Shown here piece after piece: positions 27,322-36,641 of a stretch of 64,000 bases of DNA. The notes beneath the pieces are model-generated. The model was not told the DNA's origin, ran no database searches, and saw only the letters and a list, made by a program, of their open reading frames with translations. Every line of letters begins with the position of its first letter. Within the stretch, counting starts at the first letter, position 1. The stretch covers positions 1 to 64,000 of the forward strand of contig CAWFCZ010000006.1 in the NCBI GenBank assembly GCA_963814355.1, written 5' to 3'. This DNA is from JADGOV01 sp963814355. GTDB taxonomy: Bacteria; Actinomycetota; Actinomycetes; JADGOV01. Position numbers and translations under genes: made by a program.

Positions 27322-27654
27322 GTGAGCCCGAACGGACGCCGCGCCGCCGCGGCCGCACAGGTGGTTACGGTCAAGCCCGGCTACGCCGACAGCAAGGACG
27401 AGCAGCTGAAGAGGCTCCGGCGGATCGAGGGGCAGATTCGCGGCCTGCAGCGGATGGTCGAGTCCGATACCTACTGCATCGACGTCCTCACCCAGGTGTC
27501 GGCTGCGACCCGGGCGCTGGAGTCCTTCGCTCTGGGATTACTCGATGAGCACCTGGCGCACTGCGTGAGCGAGGCGATCGCCGCCGGCGGCGATGACGCC
27601 CAGGTGAAAGTCCGCGAGGCCAGCACCGCGATCGCGCGCCTCGTCCGCAGCTGA
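27322..27654 (+). CDS. csoR: Copper-sensing repressor CsoR
   Basis: This 110-residue all-helical repressor releases DNA on binding Cu(I). The copper ligands are C52, H77 and C81, with exactly the 25- and 4-residue spacing of M. tuberculosis CsoR. The second-helix basic patch (LKRLRRIEGQIRGLQRM) binds DNA. The GTG at 27322 is preferred over the ATG at 27316 because the GGGAG site is then eight bases away. It is followed by copZ and copA on the same strand, with a candidate operator upstream. Confidence 0.9.
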   Translation: MSPNGRRAAAAAQVVTVKPGYADSKDEQLKRLRRIEGQIRGLQRMVESDTYCIDVLTQVSAATRALESFALGLLDEHLAHCVSEAIAAGGDDAQVKVREASTAIARLVRS

Positions 27655-27698
27655 GCCGACCGGATCAGCACCCGTGAACCCAATGTAAGGAGACGCAC

Positions 27699-27923
27699 AT
27701 GACCACCACCGCCCAGTACCGGGTGAACGGCATGACGTGCGAGCACTGCGTCAAGGCCGTCACCAGCGAACTCACAAGCCTCGCCGGCGTGCGGGAGGTC
27801 ACCGTGGACCTGAGCCCCGCGGGTACGTCGACGGTGACCCTCCACAGCGACCGGCCCCTGGACGCGGCTGCCGTCGCGGCCGCCGTGGACGAGGCCGGGT
27901 ACACCCTCGCCGAGGCGAGCTGA
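27699..27923 (+). CDS. copZ: Copper chaperone CopZ
   Basis: This 74-residue heavy-metal-associated domain has the Cu(I) motif GMTCEHC (residues 11-17) and the ferredoxin-like pattern ending AVDEAGYTLAEAS. It carries Cu(I) in the cytosol and hands it to CopA or CsoR. An AAGGAG site precedes the ATG. It lies between csoR and copA. Confidence 0.9.
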   Translation: MTTTAQYRVNGMTCEHCVKAVTSELTSLAGVREVTVDLSPAGTSTVTLHSDRPLDAAAVAAAVDEAGYTLAEAS

Positions 27924-27960
27924 GGACCCACCCCGTCCGACGGGAGCGCAGGAGAGTCGA

Positions 27961-30279
27961 ATGAGTACCGATCAGCACACGTCGCGCACCAGCATCGAAT
28001 TGACCGTCGGCGGGATGACGTGTGCCTCGTGTGCGGCCCGGGTGGAGAAGAAGCTCAACCGCCTCGACGGCGTCACTGCCACGGTGAATTACGCCACGGA
28101 GAAAGCCCGCGTCGCCTACCCACCGGGGATCACGCCAGCGGACCTCGTGGCCACCGTGGAGGCCACCGGCTATACCGCCGCGCTGCCCACACCCCCCGCA
28201 GGCAAGGCCGCCGGCGACGGAGCGGAGGAGGGGACGGCGCCCGACGAGGCGTCAGGGTGGCGGCGCCGGCTGCTGATCTCCTTCGGGCTGACCGTTCCTG
28301 TCGTACTGTTCGCGATGGTTCCCGGGCTGCAGTTTCGCAACTGGCAGTGGGCCTCGCTCACCCTCGCCTCCCCGGTCGTGGTGTGGGGCGCCTGGCCCTT
28401 CCACCGCGCGGCCTGGGCCAACGCCCGGCACCGGGCGGCCACCATGGACACGCTGATCTCGGTCGGCGTGAGCGCGGCGTATCTGTGGTCGCTGTGGGCG
28501 CTGTTCGTCGGTGACGCCGGCCTACCCGGCGCACGGATGCCGTTCACCCTGCTGCCCGAACGCGGCGCGGGGGCCAACGAGATCTACCTCGAGGTCGCGT
28601 CCGCGGTCACGGTATTCATCCTCACCGGCCGCTACTTCGAAGCCCGCGCCAAACGCCAATCAGGCGCGGCGCTGCGCGCGCTGCTGTCTCTCGGCGCGAA
28701 AGACGTCGCCGTACTCCGCGACGGCACGCAAGGCCGCGAGGAGGTGCGGATCCCGGTCGAGCAACTGACCGCCGGTGACCTGTTCCTGGTCCGGCCGGGG
28801 GAGAAGCTCGCCACCGACGGAACGGTGGTCGAGGGTACGTCCGCGGTGGACGCCTCGATGCTCACCGGCGAGCCGGTCCCGGTCGAGGTTGCCCCCGGCG
28901 ACCCGGTAGTCGGCGGTACGGTCAACTCCGGCGGTCGGATCGTCGTCCGCGCCACCCGGGTCGGCGCGGACACCCAACTCGCCCAAATGGCCCGGCTCGT
29001 CACCGACGCGCAGAACGGCAAGGCGCAGGTGCAGCGCCTCGCCGACCGGGTTTCCGCCGTCTTCGTGCCCATCGTCATCCTGCTCGCCCTGCTGACCCTC
29101 GCGGTCTGGCTGGCGATCGGGGCGGGCGCGGCGACCGCGTTCACCGCCGCCGTCGCGGTGCTGATCATCGCCTGCCCGTGCGCGCTCGGGCTGGCTACCC
29201 CGACCGCGCTGCTCGTCGGGACCGGCCGCGGTGCTCAACTGGGCATCCTGATCAAAGGCCCCCAGGTCTTGGAATCCACCCGCCGGGTGGACACCGTCGT
29301 GCTGGACAAGACCGGCACGGTCACCACCGGCCGGATGAGCCTGCATGAGGTGCTGCCCGCCGACGGCGTCGACCCTGACCGACTGCTCCGCCTCGCGGGC
29401 GCCCTGGAGGACGCCTCCGAACACCCGATCGCCGCCGCGATCGCCGACGCCGCCCGCCGGTCCGGCCCGGATCCGCTGCCTCCGGTCGAAGGCTTCGCGA
29501 GCATGCAGGGCCTCGGGGTGCAGGGGGTCGTTGACGGCACGGCGGTCGTCGCCGGTCGGCGGCTTTGGCTGGAAGGCGAATGGTCCCTGCCGGTACCGGC
29601 CGCGCTCACCGCGGCGACGGACGCTGCTGAAGCCGCCGGCCGGACCGTGATCTACGTCGGGTGGGATGGGCACGCCCGTGGCGCGCTGGTTGTCGCCGAC
29701 ACGGTCAAACCGACCTCCGCCGAGGCGATCCGCCGGTTCCGCGCGCTCGGCCTGCGGCCGGTGCTGCTCACCGGCGACAACACCCGCGCCGCCCGGGCTG
29801 TCGCCGCCGAGGTCGGCATCGACGAGGTGATCGCCGAGGTTCTCCCAGCCGGCAAGGTGGCAGCCGTCACGCGACTGCAGGGCGAAGGCCGGGTCGTGGC
29901 GATGGTCGGAGACGGGGTCAACGACGCCGCCGCGCTGGCTCAGGCCGATCTCGGCCTCGCGATGGGCACCGGTACCGACGTCGCCATCGAAGCCTCCGAC
30001 CTCACCCTGGTCCGCAGCGATCTGCGGGCCGCGGCGGACGCCATCGCGCTCGCCCGGGCCACCCTGCGCACCATCAAGGGCAACCTGTTCTGGGCCTTCG
30101 CCTACAACGTCGCCGCACTGCCGCTCGCCGCGTTCGGGCTGCTCAACCCGCTCATCGCCGGGGCGGCGATGGCCTTCAGCTCGGTATTCGTCGTGTCGAA
30201 CAGCCTGCGGCTGCGCCGCTTCAGCCCATCCGCCGGCTCGACCGCCGACCTGCCGGCCAACCTGCCGACCGGCCTGTGA
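27961..30279 (+). CDS. copA: Copper-exporting P1B-type ATPase CopA
   Basis: This 772-residue membrane ATPase pumps Cu(I) out of the cytosol. One N-terminal HMA domain carries GMTCASC (C21 and C24). Membrane helices follow, with the transport motif CPC at 405-407. The actuator motif reads TGEP. The phosphorylation site is D449 in DKTGTVT, the HP motif is in SEHPIAAAI, and GDGVNDAAAL forms the hinge. The C-terminus is short. The ribosome site is GGAG, and the gene is last in the csoR-copZ-copA operon, so it should be induced by copper. Nothing essential is missing. Confidence 0.95.
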   Translation: MSTDQHTSRTSIELTVGGMTCASCAARVEKKLNRLDGVTATVNYATEKARVAYPPGITPADLVATVEATGYTAALPTPPAGKAAGDGAEEGTAPDEASGWRRRLLISFGLTVPVVLFAMVPGLQFRNWQWASLTLASPVVVWGAWPFHRAAWANARHRAATMDTLISVGVSAAYLWSLWALFVGDAGLPGARMPFTLLPERGAGANEIYLEVASAVTVFILTGRYFEARAKRQSGAALRALLSLGAKDVAVLRDGTQGREEVRIPVEQLTAGDLFLVRPGEKLATDGTVVEGTSAVDASMLTGEPVPVEVAPGDPVVGGTVNSGGRIVVRATRVGADTQLAQMARLVTDAQNGKAQVQRLADRVSAVFVPIVILLALLTLAVWLAIGAGAATAFTAAVAVLIIACPCALGLATPTALLVGTGRGAQLGILIKGPQVLESTRRVDTVVLDKTGTVTTGRMSLHEVLPADGVDPDRLLRLAGALEDASEHPIAAAIADAARRSGPDPLPPVEGFASMQGLGVQGVVDGTAVVAGRRLWLEGEWSLPVPAALTAATDAAEAAGRTVIYVGWDGHARGALVVADTVKPTSAEAIRRFRALGLRPVLLTGDNTRAARAVAAEVGIDEVIAEVLPAGKVAAVTRLQGEGRVVAMVGDGVNDAAALAQADLGLAMGTGTDVAIEASDLTLVRSDLRAAADAIALARATLRTIKGNLFWAFAYNVAALPLAAFGLLNPLIAGAAMAFSSVFVVSNSLRLRRFSPSAGSTADLPANLPTGL

Positions 30280-30380
30280 GGATTCTCTGGCGGAGGTCAG
30301 GGGGACCCAGTCAGACGGCGGAGATCGCCACCATGGCAGGCATGCTCAAGCGGGCCTGGCGCCAGCGTGTGGGCGCTCGG

Positions 30381-30427
30381 GCTGTACGTGTGCGTGGTTG
30401 TCGGGACGACCAGCGATGCTTACAGCC
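30381..30427. repeat. Intergenic hairpin repeat, copy 1
   Basis: The 47 bases begin gctgtacgtg and end gatgcttacagcc, with a small hairpin (gttgtcgggacgac) in the middle. They match copy 3 at all but a few positions. The copy lies between copA and a convergent DUF559-type gene and could act as a bidirectional terminator. Confidence 0.75.
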
Positions 30428-30498
30428 CGGCGAATCGCGCCTCGACCCGGCCCCGTACCCCGCGGGACGTTGACGGCTTCGCTGGTGCGCCCCGGGAG

Positions 30499-30538
30499 GT
30501 AAGCGTCTGTGGCTGTCGGAACGACCGGGGACGCTTAC
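30499..30538. repeat. Intergenic hairpin repeat, copy 2 (diverged)
   Basis: The sequence gtaagcgt ... acgcttac forms an 8-bp terminal inverted repeat around ctgtcggaacgaccgggg. The right half matches copies 1 and 3, while the left half has been replaced by the complement of the right end. It stands ten bases from the stop of the reverse-strand gene. Confidence 0.65.
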
Positions 30539-30548
30539 AGCGCCGGGC

Positions 30549-31467
30549 TCAGAGGCCGAGCCCGCGCAGGGTCTGGACGACGTACTCCTGGCGGTGACGG
30601 ATGTGGAACGACGCGAACCTGACCACGGTGAGTTGGCCGACCGCGAGCGAGTTCTGGCGCTCCAGGTCGGCGAGCCAGCGGCTCACCTCCAGGTGCGCCA
30701 GCCCGTCGATTTCCGCCGCCACCCGCTCGCGGTCCCAGCGGGCGTCCAGGTAGTAACGGCCGTCGCCTCGGCGCAGGACGGCCTGCCGGCTGGGCGGCGG
30801 CAGCCCGGCGCGCCGCACCAGCCGACCGAACGCGACCTCCGGCAGCGACTGGGCGCCGCCGGTGATGTCGCTGAGCGTCTGGCGGAGCAGCGTCCTGTGC
30901 GGGAGGTTAGGCAGCCGGTCCAACATGGCGGCAAGCCGGGGGGCGGAGGTCAATCGCTGCTGAACGCTCGCGGCCAGCACCGCAACGGCGTCGTCCACCC
31001 GTTGACGTTCGGAGGCCATGTCCAGGACGCTGCGCTCCAAACGGGTGCGGGGCGGCTGGCGCGCGGGGTGCACGAAGACCGGCCCCAGGTTCCGGCTCTG
31101 GCGCAGCCGGACCTCCGTCGTCGGCAGCTGACCGTCGGTACCGACGCGCAGACCGCCGCCCAGGGGGACCAAACACCCGGATCCGGCGCTCTTCGTACCC
31201 CTTGAGCCCGTCGACTTCGGCGGCGGTGGTTCCCGCGAGCACTGCGTTGTGGCCACAGTGCAGCAGGGCCGCCCAGATCTCCTGCTTACGGCTCAGCGGC
31301 CCGGTGTGGGCGACGAGGACCCGAGGGTACCGCCGGTGCCATCGCCCGCTCCGTACCAGCCAGCGGACCTCACCGCGGGACCGGTACCCGATGGCCTGCT
31401 CCACCCGTACCACCCCGTCCTGGCGCGTGAGCAGGTCGGCGAGCGGGTCGAGGCGGAGGACGGACAC
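30549..31467 (-). CDS. AbiEi/DUF559-type nuclease-fold protein, one-base frameshift
   Basis: The repaired protein has about 305 residues. The N-terminal half (DPLADLLTRQDGVVRVEQAI ... RSGRWHRRYPRVLVAHTGPL) is the winged-helix part seen in AbiEi-like type IV antitoxin proteins. The C-terminal half (DARWDRERVAAEIDGLAHLE, then VSRWLADLERQN) is the DUF559/Vsr-like endonuclease fold with its conserved E-x-D and Q/N residues. The frame changes at 31171-31173, where AAA on the plus strand would need to be AA to give RIRVLVPLGG. The defect may be a homopolymer error. No AbiEii toxin gene adjoins. Function in the cell is unknown. Repeat copies flank the gene on both sides. Confidence 0.65.
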
Positions 31468-31534
31468 CCGTCACAGCGTGAGGCGGGCAGGTGCTGTGGC
31501 GCCAGCCGTACGCGGCCAGCCTGTGGACGGCCGT

Positions 31535-31580
31535 GCTGTACGTGTTCGTGGTCGTCAGGACGACCAGCGATGCTTACGGC
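31535..31580. repeat. Intergenic hairpin repeat, copy 3
   Basis: The sequence gctgtacgtgttcgtggtcg, a perfect gtcgtc/gacgac hairpin, and ccagcgatgcttacggc follow copy 1 almost base for base. The copy lies between the XPB-like gene and the DUF559-type gene, both on the reverse strand. Confidence 0.75.
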
Positions 31581-31591
31581 AGGTCGAGAGG

Positions 31592-33238
31592 TCAGTCCCC
31601 GGCGAGCACGTCATCCGCGTCGACGATCTCGTACGCGTAGCCCTGCTCGGCGAGGAAGCGCTGCCGATGCGCGGCGTACTCGGCGTCCAGGGTGTCCCGG
31701 GCGACCACCGCGTAGAAGCGGGCACCGCCGCCGGTGGCCTTCGGTCGCAGGATGCGACCGAGCCGCTGGGCCTCCTCCTGCCGGGAGCCGAAGGTGCCGG
31801 AGACCTGGATGGCCACGTTGGCCTCGGGCAGGTCGATGGAGAAGTTGGCCACCTTGGACACCACGAGCAGCCGCTCTTCCCCGGCCCGGAAGGCGGCGTA
31901 GAGCCGTTCGCGCTCCGCGTTCGGGGTGGCGCCGGTGATCGCCGGGGCGCCCAGCAGGGTGGCCAGCGTGTCGATCTGGTCCAGGTACGCCCCGATGACC
32001 AGGATCCGGTCGGCGGCATGCCGGCGGACCAGCGCCTCGACCACCCGCAGCTTCGCCGGGGCGGTGGCGCACACCCGGTACCGGTCATCAGGCTCGGCGG
32101 TGGCGTAGCCCAGCCGCTCGTCGTCGGAGAGCGTGACCCGAACCTCGACGCAGTCCGCCGGGGCGATCCAGCCCTGGGCCTCCATCTCCCGCCACGGCAC
32201 GTCGTAGCGCTTCGGGCCGATCAGGGAGAACACATCACCCTCCCGGCCGTCCTCGCGGACCAGCGTGGCGGTCAGCCCGAGCCGCCGGCGGGACTGCAGG
32301 TCGGCGGTGAACCGGAACACCGGCGCCGGCAGCAGGTGCACCTCGTCGTAGATGATCAGCCCCCAGTCCCGGGCGCCGAAAACCCCGAGGTGCGGGAACT
32401 CGCCCTTCCGCCGGGTGACCATCACCTGGTAGGTGGCGATGGTCACCGGCCGGATCTCCTTGCGTTCCCCGGAGTACTCCCCGATCTCAGCCTCGGTGAG
32501 TGAGGTCCGGCGCAGCAGCTCCGAGCGCCACTGCCGGGCCGAGACCGTGTTGGTCACCAGGATCAGCGTGGTCGCCGACGCCTCCGCCATCGCGGCCGCC
32601 CCGACGATCGTCTTGCCGGCTCCGCAGGGCAGCACGACGACTCCGGAACCGCCAGCCCAGAAGCCGGTCACCGCGTCGCGCTGGTAGGTCCGCAGCGACC
32701 AGCCCTCCTCGCGCAGCCCCATCGGGTGCGCCTCGCCGTCGACGTACCCGGCGAGGTCCTCCGCCGGCCATCCCAGCTTCAGCAGCAGTTGCTTGAGGTG
32801 TCCGCGCTGGCTGGGGTGGACCAGCACGGTGTCGGCGTCCAACCGCTCGCCGAGCAGCGGCGCGATCTTCTTGGACCGAACCACCTCGGCCAGCACCGCC
32901 GGGTCGGTACTCGCCAGCACCAGCCCGTGGGCCGGGTCGTTGCGCAGCGACAGCCGACCGTACCGGGCCATCGTCTCGGCCACGTCGACCAGCAGGGCAT
33001 GTGGCACCGGGTAGCGGGAGTACCGCAGCAGGGCATCGACCACCTGCTCGGCGTCGTGCCCGGACGCCCGGGCGTTCCACAACCCGAGGGAGGTGACCCG
33101 GTAGGTGTGCACGTGCTCCGGGGCGCGTTCCAACTCGGCGAACGGCGCGATCGCACTCCGGCAAGCCGCGGCGTCGGCGTGGTCGACTTCGAGGAGCAGC
33201 GTCTTGTCGGACTGCACGATCAGCGGGCCGTCGGTCAT
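31592..33238 (-). CDS. XPB/Ssl2-family DNA helicase
   Basis: This 548-residue SF2 helicase related to XPB/Rad25 unwinds DNA 3' to 5' using ATP. The N-terminal 170 residues are the XPB damage-recognition-like part. Walker A is PCGAGKT (204-210), Walker B is DEVH (298-301), and motif III is LTATLVREDG. The C-terminal RecA lobe has VSKVANFSIDLPEA and the arginine-finger motif QRLGRILRPK. The length is typical of actinobacterial XPB. The start overlaps the stop of its upstream partner (ATGA), and the two are nearly always adjacent in actinobacteria. A role in DNA repair or transcription-coupled remodelling is inferred from the family. Confidence 0.92.
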   Translation of the reverse strand: MTDGPLIVQSDKTLLLEVDHADAAACRSAIAPFAELERAPEHVHTYRVTSLGLWNARASGHDAEQVVDALLRYSRYPVPHALLVDVAETMARYGRLSLRNDPAHGLVLASTDPAVLAEVVRSKKIAPLLGERLDADTVLVHPSQRGHLKQLLLKLGWPAEDLAGYVDGEAHPMGLREEGWSLRTYQRDAVTGFWAGGSGVVVLPCGAGKTIVGAAAMAEASATTLILVTNTVSARQWRSELLRRTSLTEAEIGEYSGERKEIRPVTIATYQVMVTRRKGEFPHLGVFGARDWGLIIYDEVHLLPAPVFRFTADLQSRRRLGLTATLVREDGREGDVFSLIGPKRYDVPWREMEAQGWIAPADCVEVRVTLSDDERLGYATAEPDDRYRVCATAPAKLRVVEALVRRHAADRILVIGAYLDQIDTLATLLGAPAITGATPNAERERLYAAFRAGEERLLVVSKVANFSIDLPEANVAIQVSGTFGSRQEEAQRLGRILRPKATGGGARFYAVVARDTLDAEYAAHRQRFLAEQGYAYEIVDADDVLAGD

Positions 33239-35244
33239 TCCTCATCTTCGCCCACCGCGTCGGTAAACGGCTCATCCTCGCCGACCAAGGCCGCGCCGGC
33301 GATGCGGTGGGCGGCGAAGGTGCGCCGCTCACCGCGGCGGTGATCGTAGGCCACCACCCGCCCGCCGTCGAGATAGGCCGGCTCGATGATGCGCTGGGAG
33401 GCGACGCCGGCCGAGTTGAGATAGTCGATCCAGACCGCTCGACCCTCGCTCGCCGCGCGGCGCATCAGTCGCAGGGTGGCCATCGGCTCGGTCACCGTCC
33501 GCCCGGCCGGCCCGTGAACAGTCGGGCGGTGCCGGCGGGCCTGCTCGCCGGCACGCAGCGCCCGCACGGCGGCGGTCACCTGCGACGCGCTCGGCTGGGA
33601 CGGGCCGAGGGCTTGGCGCCGTGGCCGCGGAAGCTTCGGCGTGCGGCGCCGAGCACCCTGTTCGATCACCACCGCGCCGTCCGGGGACTCACGGACCGGC
33701 GCGAAGCCCGCCGTGCGCAAGGTCTCCAGCACCCCCTCCACCGAGCCATCGGCGCACAGCACGGTCGGTGCCAGGCGGCGCAGCCGCAGCCCGGCGGCCC
33801 GCCGGGAGGCGAGGATCTCATCGAGCAGCGCCTCGTCGTCGCAGCGCAGAAAGGCGCCGGCGGTGCCGACCCTGACCCGACCGTGCCGGCGGGCCACGTC
33901 GTCGATCAGGTAGGTCAGCGGTTGGGGTACTGGCGTCCGGGAGGCGCGGCGCAGCCAGTCGTGCACGTCCCCGGCGCTACGCCCGGCATCGAAGGCGCGG
34001 CGCAGCGAGCCGTCGCTGAAGCGGTAGACGGTGGCACCGCCGGTGGACTCCACCTCGGCCAGCAGCCGCAGCTCGCGGGTGAGCTGCGGGTCCAGCGGCC
34101 CGGGCGCGACCGCGGTCAGGTCGGCCTGCAGCAGCACGTGGTCCAACGGGCGGGGCAGGTGCGGGTACAGGGTGCCGGCGGCGTCGGCCCTCTCGCCGGC
34201 GAGCAGCGCCCTCCCCGCCGCGGTCAACGCCCCTCGCCCGGTGAGTCCGAGTACCTCGGCCTGGGCGAGAGCCTCCAGGGCAAGCTCGGGATCGAAGATC
34301 AGCGGTCGGTGCCACTGCAACACCGCGGCCAGCTCACCCGCTCCCGCCGCCGTGCCGCAGGGCAGCCCGGCCAGCACGTCGAGGAGGTCGTAGCGCTGTC
34401 GCGGTTCGGCCGGCTCGAGCAGATCCGGGCTCAGCGCGGTACGGGTCTTGCCCCGCTCATCCTTCGTCAGGGCCCGACCCGGTGCCCGGGGGCTGTTCAG
34501 CCAGGCCGACCCGAGCGCCACCCAGCGCTTGGCCACCGGCAGGGCCAGCCAGCCGTCGTAGGCGGGGGTCGGCAGCCATTCGGCGTCGTACGGACCGCTC
34601 TGGGCCAGCAGCCCGGCCGCGTGTGCGGTCTCGGCCAGCAAGACGGCGGTCGTCTCCGGGACGTCTAGCGCGGCCGCCGTGCGGCGCAACTCTCGAATGC
34701 CGACGCCGCCGGTCTTGAGCACCGGTGGCGCGCTCGTCCCCCAGCCTTCGAGCAGATCCTCGACGAGCCGGATCACGGTGGCCGCCGCGTCCCCGCCGGC
34801 TGCGTCGACCGCCGCGGCACCGAGGTGCCGGGTCGCGGGGCTCGGCGGTTCCGGGTGGCACGGCTGGGCGATCACCGGCGCGAGCATCCCGGTCAGCGGC
34901 GGGGCGGCGTACAGCTCCTGCGGCGTTCCCCACGCCAGGCCGATCTCGCGGAGTCGGTCCAGCCCACGGCCGACCGCCTCCCGATCACCGTGCAGCGCGG
35001 TGGTGACCTCGGCATAGGACGTGGGCAGACGCAGGGTCACCAAGACCTGGGCCAACTCTCCGCACCACAGGTTGACCGTGGCCAGTGCCGTGGAGATCGA
35101 CCACCGGGACAGTGCGCGGTGGGCCAGCGCGTCGAGATCCGGCGGCAGGGGTACCAGCAGGTCGGGGCGGGCGGTGAAGAACGCGGCTAGTTCGTCGTCA
35201 TTGCGGGTACGGAGATCACCGACCAGGTGCTGGTGGGCGCTCAC
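33235..35244 (-). CDS. Helicase-associated protein, XPB partner with WYL-like end
   Basis: This 669-residue soluble protein of the actinobacterial helicase-associated family is encoded directly before XPB. The N-terminus (MSAHQHLVGDLRTRNDDELA) and winged-helix segments (ALSRWSISTALATVNLWCGE) are typical. A middle XPB_N-like region includes ARRHGRVRVGTAGAFLRCDD. The last 80 residues (SEGRAVWIDYLNSAGVASQR, then GERRTFAAHRI) look like a WYL-type ligand or nucleic-acid domain. It has no ATPase motifs. It probably forms a complex with the helicase. It starts nine bases after the EAL-DICT gene, making a three-gene run. Confidence 0.8.
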   Translation of the reverse strand: MSAHQHLVGDLRTRNDDELAAFFTARPDLLVPLPPDLDALAHRALSRWSISTALATVNLWCGELAQVLVTLRLPTSYAEVTTALHGDREAVGRGLDRLREIGLAWGTPQELYAAPPLTGMLAPVIAQPCHPEPPSPATRHLGAAAVDAAGGDAAATVIRLVEDLLEGWGTSAPPVLKTGGVGIRELRRTAAALDVPETTAVLLAETAHAAGLLAQSGPYDAEWLPTPAYDGWLALPVAKRWVALGSAWLNSPRAPGRALTKDERGKTRTALSPDLLEPAEPRQRYDLLDVLAGLPCGTAAGAGELAAVLQWHRPLIFDPELALEALAQAEVLGLTGRGALTAAGRALLAGERADAAGTLYPHLPRPLDHVLLQADLTAVAPGPLDPQLTRELRLLAEVESTGGATVYRFSDGSLRRAFDAGRSAGDVHDWLRRASRTPVPQPLTYLIDDVARRHGRVRVGTAGAFLRCDDEALLDEILASRRAAGLRLRRLAPTVLCADGSVEGVLETLRTAGFAPVRESPDGAVVIEQGARRRTPKLPRPRRQALGPSQPSASQVTAAVRALRAGEQARRHRPTVHGPAGRTVTEPMATLRLMRRAASEGRAVWIDYLNSAGVASQRIIEPAYLDGGRVVAYDHRRGERRTFAAHRIAGAALVGEDEPFTDAVGEDEE

Positions 35245-35253
35245 CCCACCACG

Positions 35254-36603
35254 CTATGCGCCTGCGGCGCTGCCGACACCCGGCGCGCGCAGCCGGCCGC
35301 CGACCGTTGCCGGTGACCTGCAACGTTGCGGCTGCGCCGGCACCGGGGGAGAGCCAGAGGGCAGCAACCTGGACATCAGCACCGTGGCGGCGGCCAGAAC
35401 GAGCGGCCGGTCATGAGTCACGTAGTAGTCGAATCGTCGATGCTGGTCCGGGCCACCGTCGCCGCAGTCCCGGGCGATGAGCCCGGCAGCGTAATGCGGG
35501 CCGATCACGACTAACGTCCACTCATCCGCCAGCGGGTCGCCTTGGCGCAGGTGGGCGCCACGCACCCCGGGCGCCGGCTCGGCGGCCAGGTCGCTTCCGA
35601 CGGCACCGACCAGCACGGCGGCGGCGGCAAGGTGGGCGTAACGCCGTCGGGTCTCGGAGGTGAAGTGTCGGGCGTGCTGGAAACAGGACAGCACCACGGT
35701 GGCGCCGCCGAGGCCATCCGCGGCATTCTCCAGGTGGTGGCTCAAGCCGAGCAGCAGCCGCTTCTCGGCGCGGCGGATCGGCCGGGCCGCAGAGACCGCG
35801 TCAAAGGGCGTGGACCCGACCGGAATCGGCGACAGCATCGGCATGGGTAGCGCCGGCAGCGGCAACGGCGCCGGCAGCGGGCCGGGCCGGCCGAAGAGCC
35901 AGCCTTGGCCAAGGCTGGCCCCGTAGGCCAGGGCGATTGCGCGATGTTCCTCGGTCTCGATGCCCTCGGCGAGAATGGCGGCGCCGGAACTCTCCGCGTA
36001 GCTCAGCACGGCCGTGACGATGCCGGCAACATCGGAGTCGCTGCGCTGTTGGATCAGCCTGCGGTCCAGCTTCACCACATCGGGATGGACCAACGGCAGC
36101 AGGGCCAGGCTCGCCGGCTCGGTACCGACGTCGTCCAGTGCGACACCCCAGCCACGGTGGCGGGCCGAGGCGGCGGCGGCCAGCAGGCCGGCCGGCCGGC
36201 TGGCGAGGTCGCGCTCGGTGAACTCCGACACCACCCGCAACCGGCCCTGGGCGCTCGTCACCACGCCGTTGAGGTCCGCCGGGCAGGGCGTGTCCAAGGC
36301 CGCGGGTTCGGTGTTCACGAACAGCGGCAGGGTGCGGTCCTGCCCGGCGGCCAGGGCGCCCCGGTAGGCCGCCGCCCGACACGCCCAGTCCAGGTCGGCG
36401 ACCAGTCCACGCTCCGTGGCGGCTGCGAACATGGCGTCCGGAGCGTGGTACGGCGACCCCGCCGGTCCGCGCGCCAAGGCCTCGAAGGCCACCGGGCGCC
36501 CGGTGGCCAGGTCAACGATCGGCTGGTACACCGCGTGTACGGCGCGGGTGTCGAAGGCGTCGGCGTGTCGTGGTTCGTCGGTCACGGGAAGGGTCATCGG
36601 CAC
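35254..36603 (-). CDS. EAL-DICT c-di-GMP phosphodiesterase/sensor
   Basis: This 449-residue soluble protein has a nearly complete EAL domain (about 20-250): FEALARG, LFVNTEP, SEFTERDL, LDDVGTEP (canonical DDFGTG altered at F and G), VKLDRRLI, and AEGIETEEH. The metal and catalytic acidic residues are therefore present and c-di-GMP hydrolysis to pGpG is possible. Residues about 265-420 are a DICT sensory domain (KRLLLGLSHHLENAADGLGG ... FQHARHFTSETRRRYAHL). The domain pair is known from other bacteria. The GTG at 36603 is the furthest start and an ATG follows two codons later; neither has a clear ribosome site. It precedes the XPB pair closely, suggesting co-transcription. Confidence 0.8.
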   Translation of the reverse strand: MPMTLPVTDEPRHADAFDTRAVHAVYQPIVDLATGRPVAFEALARGPAGSPYHAPDAMFAAATERGLVADLDWACRAAAYRGALAAGQDRTLPLFVNTEPAALDTPCPADLNGVVTSAQGRLRVVSEFTERDLASRPAGLLAAAASARHRGWGVALDDVGTEPASLALLPLVHPDVVKLDRRLIQQRSDSDVAGIVTAVLSYAESSGAAILAEGIETEEHRAIALAYGASLGQGWLFGRPGPLPAPLPLPALPMPMLSPIPVGSTPFDAVSAARPIRRAEKRLLLGLSHHLENAADGLGGATVVLSCFQHARHFTSETRRRYAHLAAAAVLVGAVGSDLAAEPAPGVRGAHLRQGDPLADEWTLVVIGPHYAAGLIARDCGDGGPDQHRRFDYYVTHDRPLVLAAATVLMSRLLPSGSPPVPAQPQRCRSPATVGGRLRAPGVGSAAGA

Positions 36604-36641
36604 GCTGGGGCCGATACCGGAGCCCCGGGCGATCTGGCTGG

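Noticed and set aside
31202..32503. Plus-strand open frame of 433 codons
   Set aside because: It covers the 3' parts of two reverse-strand genes and shows no domain.
33307..34668. Plus-strand open frame of 453 codons
   Set aside because: It lies wholly opposite the XPB partner gene, which has family similarity and coupled neighbours; the composition is typical of a shadow frame.
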